A stretch of DNA of 5,261 nt from Bacillota bacterium (lineage in GTDB: Bacteria; Bacillota; Bacilli; Bacillales_B; DSM-18226): assembly GCA_021821235.1 (NCBI GenBank), contig JAKACS010000292.1, positions 1-5,261 of the forward strand, read 5' to 3'. Made by a program: the position numbers and the translations under genes. The notes beneath the pieces were generated by a model, which had not been told where the DNA came from, searched no databases, and saw nothing but the letters and a program-made list of their open reading frames with translations. Of this stretch, positions 1-5,261 are shown one piece after another. Numbering within the stretch: position 1 is the stretch's first letter; each line of letters opens with the position of its first letter.

Positions 1-197
1 ATCCGAAACAAGTGTTTTCAAGAGAGCAATTGCTTGAACGGGTTTGGGGCTACCAATTTTATGGGGATGAGCGCACAGTCGATGTCCACATCAAACGTTT
101 GCGAAAAAAAATCGGGACGAGCTCTGAAGCTTTTTTCCATACAGTCTGGGGGGTAGGATATAAGTTTGATGAAACGATTAAAGCAGATGAAATTTAA
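1..197 (+). CDS. Response regulator, OmpR/PhoB family, C-terminal DNA-binding end (5'-partial)
   Basis: Only the last ~65 residues are present; the receiver domain and the start lie upstream of the window. The frame is open from base 3 (P-K-Q-V-F-S-R-E-Q-L-L) and stops at TAA 195-197, so the gene runs in from the left edge. What remains is the winged-helix DNA-binding domain. It shows the SREQLLERVWGY helix, the recognition helix with RTVDVHIKRLRKKIG, and the wing hairpin with HTVWGVGYKF, all signatures of the OmpR/PhoB class. By family knowledge, phosphorylation of the missing receiver Asp would favour dimerisation and binding to direct repeats near a promoter. The kinase gene overlaps its 3' end by 29 bases, so the pair is almost certainly translationally linked and forms a cognate two-component system. 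The recognition helix and wing look like the ResD/PhoP-type branch; I cannot name the orthologue from this fragment. Confidence 0.93.
   Translation, partial: PKQVFSREQLLERVWGYQFYGDERTVDVHIKRLRKKIGTSSEAFFHTVWGVGYKFDETIKADEI
155..158 (+). promoter_or_regulatory. Ribosome binding site of the histidine kinase, inside the regulator gene
   Basis: AGGA sits 10 bases before ATG 169, just after a run of six G (148-153). It supports ATG 169 over the internal ATG at 187, whose upstream sequence has only a weak AAAGCAG match. The site lies within the last codons of the response regulator, as is usual for overlapping two-component genes. The spacing is slightly long, so the choice between TTG 166 and ATG 169 is not certain. 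Confidence 0.5.
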
Positions 198-1614
198 ATA
201 TATTTATCAGCAATTTTCCAGCCATATTAGTATTATTTTAGTGGCATTTCTGCTTTTAAGTATTTTGTTTGCCCATTATGTTGAAAATTTAGTCTATGAA
301 AATAAGGCGAAGGAATTAATTTCCTACGGAAAAGCCATCCTAAAAGATATGGATCGGTCCCCTGAGAAAGCCGATCAAATCATTAACCAATACAGTTCTG
401 TTTTAGCAGCCAGAGAAATCAGTTTCAGTATATTTGACCAAGATGGAAAACTTTATTTGGTTAGCAAGCATGGACCGACGACAGAACTGTCCGATAGCGA
501 GTGGACGGAACTAACAGAAGGGAAAACCGTGATTGTTAACCGTGATTTTAAACGCTTTGGGCAGGAAGGCGTCTCATTTGTTGCCCTTCCATACGTAAGC
601 AGCGGACGATTTATTGGCGGCATATTGTTAACTTCCCCAATCAGCGGTTCGCGTGAGATGATTAGCCAAATCAATAAATATTTGTTTTTTACTATTTTAA
701 TTGCTTTTGGGGTATCATTTTTGCTTAGCCTTTTGCTCTCAAGAATTCATGTTCATCGCATTAAACGTCTGAGGGAAGCAACCTCCCTCGTTTCTTCGGG
801 TAATTACAATGTCAATGTTCCATCCTCCACATTTGATGAAATCGGTGAACTAGCCAATGACTTTAACCATATGGTTGACAAGATCAATCGTTCAATGGAA
901 GAAATCGAAAGCTTGGAAAATCGCAGAAGACAGTTTATGGCAGATGTTTCCCATGAAATGCGAACCCCGTTAACAACGATCAGCGGGGTAATTGAAGGGT
1001 TAAAAAATGACATGATTCCTGAAGAGGATAAAGAACGAGGATTGCAGCTCGTCAGTCAAGAAGCGAAAAGGCTGATCAGGCTTGTAAATGAGAATTTGGA
1101 TTATGACAAAATTCGCTCGAATCAAATTCAATTATTTAAAGAAGAAATTCAGCTGTTTGAAGTGTTGGAAATTATTCAAGAACAGCTGGCTATTCAAGCA
1201 GAAGAAAAAAATGACACGATTCTTGTTGAGGCTTCTTCAGAAGCAATGATCATTGCCGATTATGACCGGTTGATCCAAATTTTGATTAATATTACGAAAA
1301 ACAGCATCCAGTTTACGACAAATGGGACGATCTGGCTGCGAGGCTTTATGGATCAATCCGATACAGTCATTGAAATCAAGGACACTGGTATCGGAATTGA
1401 TGCACAGGACGTTGAAAATATTTGGCGGCGTTTTTACAAGGCGGATCTTTCTAGAACAAGCAATCCGTACGGAGAGTTTGGATTAGGACTTTCAATTGTC
1501 AAACAGCTTGTTCTCCTTCATGACGGCGAAATTATTGTTGAAAGTGATAAAGGAAAAGGGACGAAATTTGTTATTCGCTTTCCCTACAAAAAGGAAGCCG
1601 AACAAAAGGATTAA
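169..1614 (+). CDS. Membrane sensor histidine kinase (HAMP-HisKA-HATPase), partner of the upstream regulator
   Basis: A 481-residue sensor kinase that autophosphorylates on His and passes the phosphate to the overlapping response regulator. From ATG 169 the order is: TM1 about residues 20-37; an extracytoplasmic sensing region of ~135 residues (PAS/Cache-like, with SIFDQDGKLYLVS and a GGILLTSPI strand); TM2 about 171-191; HAMP about 190-244; HisKA with phospho-acceptor H262 in SHEMRTPLT; and an HATPase_c domain with N-box Asn378, DTGIG G1 box (405-409), the WRRFYKAD F-box and GLGLSIVKQL G2 box. All catalytic motifs are intact. ATG 169 is preferred, with AGGA at 155-158; TTG 166 directly before it and ATG 187 (poorer site) are alternatives. 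The HAMP entry reads VHRIKRL, lacking the usual proline. The next gene is an HtrA protease, suggesting envelope or secretion stress as the signal, but that is inference; the ligand is unknown. I see no terminator after it. Confidence 0.95.
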   Translation: MKRLKQMKFKYIYQQFSSHISIILVAFLLLSILFAHYVENLVYENKAKELISYGKAILKDMDRSPEKADQIINQYSSVLAAREISFSIFDQDGKLYLVSKHGPTTELSDSEWTELTEGKTVIVNRDFKRFGQEGVSFVALPYVSSGRFIGGILLTSPISGSREMISQINKYLFFTILIAFGVSFLLSLLLSRIHVHRIKRLREATSLVSSGNYNVNVPSSTFDEIGELANDFNHMVDKINRSMEEIESLENRRRQFMADVSHEMRTPLTTISGVIEGLKNDMIPEEDKERGLQLVSQEAKRLIRLVNENLDYDKIRSNQIQLFKEEIQLFEVLEIIQEQLAIQAEEKNDTILVEASSEAMIIADYDRLIQILINITKNSIQFTTNGTIWLRGFMDQSDTVIEIKDTGIGIDAQDVENIWRRFYKADLSRTSNPYGEFGLGLSIVKQLVLLHDGEIIVESDKGKGTKFVIRFPYKKEAEQKD

Positions 1615-1680
1615 AGCACAGTTTTCCTACTAAAAAGTTCAGATCGTAAAAATCCTGCCTTTTCCATCATTTCTTACCTG

Positions 1681-1733
1681 TTTTTTCCGAAACCCTTTAT
1701 ACTTCGGTAACAGTTTTTTCACATTTTTTCGTT
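1681..1733 (+). promoter_or_regulatory. T-tract repeats upstream of the HtrA gene, candidate response-regulator operator
   Basis: Three copies of a TTTTTTC element lie on the same strand at 1681 (TTTTTTCCGA), 1714 (TTTTTTCACA) and 1724 (TTTTTTCGTT). The last two are exactly 10 bases apart, one helical turn, and the first is 33 bases further up, about three turns. Same-face direct repeats are the usual binding pattern for OmpR-type regulators. The TTTTCACA core (1716-1723) resembles the octamers I recall being reported upstream of the Bacillus subtilis htrA and htrB genes under CssRS control. A CCGAA/TTCGG inverted pair (1687-1691, 1703-1707) lies between the first and second copies. Binding by the adjacent regulator is inferred, not shown. 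Confidence 0.4.
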
Positions 1734-1747
1734 ATAGTATAACTATA
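1718..1747 (+). promoter_or_regulatory. Candidate SigA-type promoter of the HtrA gene
   Basis: TATAGT (1733-1738) and TATAAC (1738-1743) each match the -10 consensus at five of six bases. The best -35 match is TTCACA (1718-1723, five of six), but its spacing to TATAAC is only 14 bases, so the exact pairing is unclear. A weak -35 overlapped by the T-tract repeats would fit a promoter that needs an activator. The -10 area is also a perfect dyad, TATAGT-ATA-ACTATA (1733-1747). The start codon is 28 bases past the dyad, so the leader would be short. Confidence 0.45.
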
Positions 1748-1763
1748 CAAAAGGAAACGTGAA

Positions 1764-1770
1764 AAAGGAG
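1764..1770 (+). promoter_or_regulatory. Ribosome binding site of the HtrA-type protease gene
   Basis: AAAGGAG lies five bases before ATG 1776 and 11 bases before an in-frame ATG at 1782. Both spacings are workable and the two starts differ by only two residues (Met-Lys), so the choice does not affect the protein. An out-of-frame ATG at 1771 directly abuts the site and is too close to be used. Confidence 0.75.
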
Positions 1771-1775
1771 ATGTC

Positions 1776-3110
1776 ATGAAAATGGATATTGAGGATCAAT
1801 ACAAACGTGAAGAATCGAGTCAGTATTTTATGACGGAAAATGACAAAGCAGTGGATCCGTCGCCGGTAGAACAACGGACAAACACGAAAAGAAAAGGAAC
1901 ACTAAAAAGCGTTGTTTCAACGATTGCAGCCGGAGTAGTTGGTTCTGCTTTAACCTTAACCGTTCTGCCCTATACAGACTATTTTAAAAATGTGAGCCCG
2001 TCTTCTACTAGTTCACAGCAAACAATAGCAGCTACACCAGCAGTGAAAACAGTATCCGCATCAAAAACAGATGCCGCAAATGGAGCATCCTCGATTGCGG
2101 ATACAGTGGAAAAAGTATCAAAAGCCATCGTAGGCATTGTCAATTACCAACAACAGCAGCAGTCAAATAACTTTTTTGGAAATGCTGTTCCATTTGATCC
2201 GTTTGGAAATTCGGGTTCAAGCAATTCACAGCAATCGCAGCAATCACAAAGCGTTGAAAAGGGTTCCGGATCCGGAGTTATTTTTCAAAAAACTGGGAAC
2301 ATAGCCTATATTGTTACGAATAACCATGTTGTTGAAGGGGCATCCAAACTTGAAGTATCCCTTTATAACGGAACGAAAACAACAGCCAAAGTTGTTGGTA
2401 CGGATGCCTTAACGGATATTGCCGTTTTGCAGATTGATGGGAAGAATGTAAATTATACCGCCCAATTTGGCGATTCATCTCGCCTGCGTCCAGGAGATCA
2501 AGTGTATGCGATTGGCAATCCGCTGGGCCTTGACCTTTCAAGAACTGTGACGCAAGGAATTGTAAGTGCAACAAACCGAACGATTTCTGTTCCAACTTCC
2601 GCAGGTAATTGGGACACGAATGTCATTCAGACAGATGCCGCAATCAATCCTGGCAATAGCGGCGGTGCGTTGATTAATCCTGAAGGCCAAGTTATCGGAA
2701 TCAATAGTTTGAAAATTTCTGAAAGTGGTGTTGAAGGTCTGGGCTTTGCAATCCCAAGCAATGATTTCATTCCGATTGTGAATCAATTAATTAAAAATGG
2801 GAAAGTGGAACGTCCGCGTCTTGGCGTTGGTTTGGCAGATTTAAACCAGTTGCCGGATTCATATATCCAAGAACTTCTTCCAAATGGCGGAAAAGGAGTG
2901 CTCATCACTAGTGTTGAAAACGGCTCGCCGGCAGCTAAAGGCGGCTTCCAGCAAAAGGATATTGTCGTTTCAATGAATGGAACAGCCATTGATGATTCAT
3001 CTGCACTAAGAAAGTATTTATACACAAAAGTGAAGATTGGTGAGACGATAAAATTTGGTATCTACCGCAACGGAAAACAAATGACATTGCAAGTGACATT
3101 AACAAAATAA
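1776..3110 (+). CDS. htrA: HtrA/DegP-like serine protease, membrane-anchored, with one PDZ domain
   Basis: A 444-residue quality-control protease that degrades misfolded secreted or surface proteins outside the cytoplasmic membrane. Order: a hydrophilic cytoplasmic tail (1-44, ending in basic KRKGTLK); a single uncleaved anchor (about 45-65); a Ser/Thr/Ala-rich linker; the trypsin-like domain (about 105-340); and a C-terminal PDZ domain (about 348-440). The catalytic triad is complete: H184 in TNNHVVEG, D214 in LTDIAVL and S295 in NPGNSGGALI. GSGSGVIF, GNPLG and GFAIPSND are typical family motifs. A Gln/Ser-rich stretch (about 125-159) falls where the LA loop is expected. The length fits Bacillus HtrA/HtrB (~450) better than the shorter HtrC/YyxA (~400). 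The htrA symbol means the family, as HtrA and HtrB cannot be told apart here. It follows a sensor kinase gene and has its own probable promoter with repeats, consistent with stress induction; a strong terminator follows. Confidence 0.95.
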   Translation: MKMDIEDQYKREESSQYFMTENDKAVDPSPVEQRTNTKRKGTLKSVVSTIAAGVVGSALTLTVLPYTDYFKNVSPSSTSSQQTIAATPAVKTVSASKTDAANGASSIADTVEKVSKAIVGIVNYQQQQQSNNFFGNAVPFDPFGNSGSSNSQQSQQSQSVEKGSGSGVIFQKTGNIAYIVTNNHVVEGASKLEVSLYNGTKTTAKVVGTDALTDIAVLQIDGKNVNYTAQFGDSSRLRPGDQVYAIGNPLGLDLSRTVTQGIVSATNRTISVPTSAGNWDTNVIQTDAAINPGNSGGALINPEGQVIGINSLKISESGVEGLGFAIPSNDFIPIVNQLIKNGKVERPRLGVGLADLNQLPDSYIQELLPNGGKGVLITSVENGSPAAKGGFQQKDIVVSMNGTAIDDSSALRKYLYTKVKIGETIKFGIYRNGKQMTLQVTLTK

Positions 3111-3124
3111 ATTCAGTAAAAGAA

Positions 3125-3164
3125 AAATCCCCTCAAACATTGGTTTGGGGGGATTTATCTTTTT
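3125..3164 (+). terminator. Rho-independent terminator after the HtrA gene
   Basis: Arms 3125-3138 and 3143-3156 pair over 14 base pairs with only one G-U wobble. The core is CCCC/GGGG, closed by a four-base ATTG loop, and followed by TCTTTTT (3158-3164). It starts 14 bases after the htrA stop codon. It separates the protease unit from the threonine-catabolism unit. The upstream flank is A-rich, so it could also stop transcription on the opposite strand, although no gene facing it is visible here. Confidence 0.93.
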
Positions 3165-3202
3165 AAAAAAAATTTGCTAAGTATGTCCGCTAGGTATGAA
3201 CA

Positions 3203-3234
3203 TTTTCTTAAAAATATGATAAAGTATATATAAA
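3203..3234 (+). promoter_or_regulatory. Weak candidate promoter for the kbl-tdh unit
   Basis: A strong terminator lies upstream, so kbl needs its own promoter in the interval 3165-3325. The best -10 matches are TATGAT (3215-3220) and TATAAA (3229-3234), each five of six bases. The -35 candidates at suitable spacing (TTTTCT at 3203, TTCTTA at 3205) match poorly. I see no CcpA-type cre site, no SigL -24/-12 element and no recognisable T-box or riboswitch in this interval. The position is approximate. Confidence 0.3.
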
Positions 3235-3286
3235 AGCAGGATTGTATCCGGTTTCATTTGAGATTATGTCTTTTTGGAGTGTACAA

Positions 3287-3307
3287 ATGTTTTTAATGCA
3301 AGATTGA
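3287..3307 (+). other. Possible six-codon upstream ORF (MFLMQD) before kbl
   Basis: GGAG at 3276-3279 lies seven bases before ATG 3287, which opens a six-codon frame ending at TGA 3305-3307. The kbl ribosome binding site begins about five bases after that stop. The frame is the same as kbl but is closed by TGA 3305 and TAA 3311, so it cannot be an N-terminal extension of Kbl. It could be a leader affecting kbl translation or simply a chance match. The peptide has no threonine or glycine, which argues against classic attenuation by those amino acids. Confidence 0.2.
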
Positions 3308-3311
3308 TCAT

Positions 3312-3318
3312 AAGGGGG
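3312..3318 (+). promoter_or_regulatory. kbl: Ribosome binding site of kbl
   Basis: AAGGGGG sits seven bases before ATG 3326, supporting that codon as the start. In-frame stops at 3305 and 3311 rule out any start further upstream. Confidence 0.8.
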
Positions 3319-3325
3319 AACACAA

Positions 3326-4516
3326 ATGTCAAGCAGACAATTAGGTGCGTTCTTGAATGAGAATCTTCAAGATCTAAAAGCAAAAGGCCTTTACAACGAA
3401 ATTGATCCTTTAGAAAGTGCAAATGGGCCGATCATTACGATTCAAGGGAAAGAATTAGTTAACCTTTCATCGAATAATTATCTTGGACTCGCAACGGATA
3501 AACGGTTGAAGAAAGCAGCTGCTGAAGCGATTGAAAAATACGGCGCCGGCGCCGGAGCGGTAAGAACGATCAACGGTACACTAAAGTTGCATGTCGAATT
3601 AGAAGAAATGCTGGCAAAGTTTAAGCACACGGAAGCAGCGATTGCTTACCAATCTGGTTTTAACTGCAATATGGCAGCAATTTCAGCCGTAATGGATCAA
3701 AATGATGCGATCTTATCCGACGAATTAAATCATGCTTCAATTATCGACGGCTGCCGCTTATCGAAAGCCGCCATTATCCGCTTCAAACACTCCGATATGG
3801 AAGATTTGCGCGCAAAAGCAAAAGAAACAAGAGCTTCAGGTCAATACAACAAGATCATGGTGATTACCGATGGAGTGTTCTCAATGGATGGCGATATTGC
3901 CCTTCTGCCGGAAATGGTGAAAATTTCAGAAGAGTTCGACTTGATTACATATGTTGATGATGCCCACGGCTCAGGTGTATTAGGAATGGGGGCAGGAACT
4001 GTCAAACATTTTGGCCTATCTGATAAAATTGATTTTCAAATCGGTACCCTGTCAAAAGCAATTGGTGTTGTCGGCGGCTATGTTGCCGGAAAGAAAAAGT
4101 TAATTGATTGGTTAAAAGTCCGCAGCCGGCCGTTTTTATTTTCGACAGCCTTAACACCTGCCGATACAGCAGCAAGTATGCGTTCTCTTGAAATTTTGAT
4201 GGAAAGCACGGAATTAAATGAGCGTCTCTGGGAAAATGGCAATTATTTGAAAAACGGATTGGAAGCATTAGGCTTTAATATTGGCAATAGTGAGACGCCG
4301 ATCACACCGTGTATCATTGGTGATGAAAAATTAACCCAGGAATTTTCAAAGCGTTTAAATGACGAAGGTGTGTACGCGAAGGCGATCGTATTTCCAACCG
4401 TTCCAAAAGGCAGCGGACGTGTCCGCAATATGCCAACAGCGGCGCATTCAAAAGAGATGCTTGATAAAGCCCTTTCTATTTATGAAAAAGTCGGCAAAGA
4501 ATTGGGTGTCATTTAG
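3326..4516 (+). CDS. kbl: Glycine C-acetyltransferase (2-amino-3-ketobutyrate CoA ligase)
   Basis: A 396-residue cytosolic PLP enzyme that cleaves 2-amino-3-ketobutyrate with CoA to glycine and acetyl-CoA, the second step of threonine breakdown. It belongs to the alpha-oxoamine synthase group (fold type I aminotransferases) and matches the usual Kbl length (~390-400). Visible motifs are: LSSNNYLGL (47-55); the glycine-rich [14 protein letters not shown] (72-85); [11 protein letters not shown] with H136, which stacks on [11 protein letters not shown] with D211 and H214; Schiff-base lysine K244 in [13 protein letters not shown]; and [10 protein letters not shown] near 267-276. The C-terminal [11 protein letters not shown] supplies the carboxylate-binding Arg region. 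The related enzyme 8-amino-7-oxononanoate synthase (BioF) has the same fold, but the closely following threonine dehydrogenase and the NMPTAAH end favour Kbl. The gene lies 36 bases before tdh, so the two are probably co-transcribed. Confidence 0.95.
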   Translation: MSSRQLGAFLNENLQDLKAKGLYNEIDPLESANGPIITIQGKELVNLSSNNYLGLATDKRLKKAAAEAIEKYGAGAGAVRTINGTLKLHVELEEMLAKFKHTEAAIAYQSGFNCNMAAISAVMDQNDAILSDELNHASIIDGCRLSKAAIIRFKHSDMEDLRAKAKETRASGQYNKIMVITDGVFSMDGDIALLPEMVKISEEFDLITYVDDAHGSGVLGMGAGTVKHFGLSDKIDFQIGTLSKAIGVVGGYVAGKKKLIDWLKVRSRPFLFSTALTPADTAASMRSLEILMESTELNERLWENGNYLKNGLEALGFNIGNSETPITPCIIGDEKLTQEFSKRLNDEGVYAKAIVFPTVPKGSGRVRNMPTAAHSKEMLDKALSIYEKVGKELGVI

Positions 4517-4537
4517 AGAAAGAACCATTACCAAGGC

Positions 4538-4548
4538 AGAGGACGGAG
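4538..4548 (+). promoter_or_regulatory. Ribosome binding site of the threonine dehydrogenase gene
   Basis: Two overlapping options are visible: AGAGGA (4538-4543), nine bases before ATG 4553, and GGAG (4545-4548), four bases before it. The first has the better spacing. Either one supports ATG 4553, which is followed at once by the NAD-binding [14 protein letters not shown] sequence expected at this N-terminus. Confidence 0.7.
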
Positions 4549-4552
4549 AACA

Positions 4553-5261
4553 ATGAAACGAATTTTAATAACAGGCGCCTTAGGGCAAATCGGTTCGGAA
4601 TTAACGTTAAAATTACGCAGCATTTACGGTGCTGCAAACGTCATTGCCACCGACATCCGCAAAAATGATAGCGAGGCGGCGGAAAGCGGACCGTTTGAAC
4701 TCATCGATGTAACCGATTTGAAAACGATGGGGAAAGTGGCGCAAAAGTATAAAGCGGACACCATTTTGCATTTGGCCGCCTTATTATCGGCAACCGCAGA
4801 AGTCAGGCCTGTTTTCGCCTGGAATTTGAATATGGGCGGCTTATTAAATGCGCTTGAGACAGCAAGGGAGTTGAAAACGCAATTTTTCACACCGAGTTCG
4901 ATCGGCGCCTTTGGCCCATCAACGCCAAAGGACAATACTCCGCAAGAAACGATAATGCGCCCTGCGACAATGTATGGAATTAATAAAGTCGCCGGCGAAC
5001 TATTGGCGGATTATTATTTTTCTAAATTTAACGTCGATACTCGCGGGCTGAGGTTTCCTGGTTTAATTTCCTATGTTGCCCCGCCCGGTGGGGGAACAAC
5101 TGATTATGCTGTGGAAATTTTTTATGAAGCGATTCAAAATGGCCATTATACTTCTTATCTCGATAAAGGAACGTATATGGATATGATGTATATGCCAGAT
5201 GCTTTAAATGCAATCATTGATTTGATGGAAGCGGATCCGGCCAAATTGCAGCACCGAAATG
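4553..5261 (+). CDS. tdh: L-threonine 3-dehydrogenase, SDR/epimerase type (3'-partial)
   Basis: The first 236 residues are present and the window ends before the stop; the family is usually 310-320 residues, so about 75-85 are missing. It should oxidise L-threonine with NAD+ to 2-amino-3-ketobutyrate, the substrate of Kbl, encoded just upstream. It is an extended short-chain dehydrogenase related to UDP-galactose 4-epimerase, not the zinc-dependent alcohol-dehydrogenase-type Tdh. Visible features are: the Rossmann motif TGALGQIG (G8, G11, G14); D34 in ATDIR, which fits NAD rather than [15 protein letters not shown] (73-83); the [14 protein letters not shown] loop (113-126) with the active-site Ser region; and the catalytic Y141 and K145 in [31 protein letters not shown] and [12 protein letters not shown] are distinctive of this dehydrogenase rather than of sugar epimerases. 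Automatic annotation may call it only an NAD-dependent epimerase. Confidence 0.92.
   Translation, partial: MKRILITGALGQIGSELTLKLRSIYGAANVIATDIRKNDSEAAESGPFELIDVTDLKTMGKVAQKYKADTILHLAALLSATAEVRPVFAWNLNMGGLLNALETARELKTQFFTPSSIGAFGPSTPKDNTPQETIMRPATMYGINKVAGELLADYYFSKFNVDTRGLRFPGLISYVAPPGGGTTDYAVEIFYEAIQNGHYTSYLDKGTYMDMMYMPDALNAIIDLMEADPAKLQHRN

Noticed and set aside
453..1013. Open frames on the minus strand inside the histidine kinase gene (453-674, 804-1013).
   Set aside because: They lie antisense to a well-supported gene, their proteins show no recognisable domain, and they are what an overlapping frame of a real gene produces by chance.
1687..1719. A hairpin plus T-run as a terminator for the histidine kinase gene.
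   Set aside because: The stem is only five base pairs with an 11-base loop, and the T-run starts six bases after it, so it is too weak to call.
2314..3025. Minus-strand open frames inside the HtrA gene (2314-2595, 2538-2786, 2783-3025).
   Set aside because: They are antisense shadows of a complete protease with an intact catalytic triad, and no homology can be recognised in their translations.
3165..3325. A possible riboswitch or T-box (for example glycine- or threonine-responsive) ahead of kbl.
   Set aside because: I found no T-box sequence, no glycine-riboswitch-like paired core and no second terminator hairpin; only a 4-bp GGAT/ATCC stem at 3239-3249 is visible.
3541..3554. A perfect 14-base GC palindrome (CGGCGCCGGCGCCG) in an AT-rich setting.
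   Set aside because: It is explained by GGC/GCC codons for the conserved Gly-Ala run (YGAGAGAVR) of the PLP enzyme; no other sign of a site or structure is present.
4002..5213. Minus-strand open frames within kbl and tdh, and a plus-strand frame at 4359-4556.
   Set aside because: All overlap kbl or tdh in another frame. The 4359-4556 frame ends just past the tdh start and has no recognisable domain.

Overview
This is a 5.3-kb stretch of an AT-rich Firmicute genome, most likely from the family Bacillaceae. Strong purine-rich ribosome binding sites, the gene families and the style of the protein sequences all point there. Every supported gene is on the + strand, and I see no mobile element, RNA gene or CRISPR array.

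Positions 1-1614 hold the end of a two-component system. This is the C-terminal DNA-binding end of an OmpR/PhoB-type response regulator (cut by the window edge), which overlaps a complete membrane sensor histidine kinase. A 161-base gap (1615-1775) rich in T-tracts carries a probable promoter and operator. It leads into a complete membrane-anchored HtrA-type serine protease with a PDZ domain (1776-3110), which ends at a very clear intrinsic terminator (3125-3164). In Bacillus, htrA-family genes answer to a secretion-stress two-component system (CssRS). The kinase/protease arrangement here suggests a similar envelope-stress circuit, but the regulator's DNA-binding end does not resemble CssR as I remember it.

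After a 215-base gap (3111-3325) with the terminator, a weak promoter candidate and a possible tiny upstream ORF comes a second unit, the threonine-to-glycine pathway. It consists of kbl (glycine C-acetyltransferase, 3326-4516) and, 36 bases on, an SDR/epimerase-type L-threonine 3-dehydrogenase (4553 to the window end, truncated). The dehydrogenase oxidises L-threonine to 2-amino-3-ketobutyrate with NAD+. Kbl then cleaves this with CoA to glycine and acetyl-CoA.

Overall this looks like ordinary core genome. I found no previously undescribed system. The points most worth a second look are the repeat-rich htrA promoter region, the identity of the two-component system beside it, and the six-codon upstream ORF ahead of kbl.
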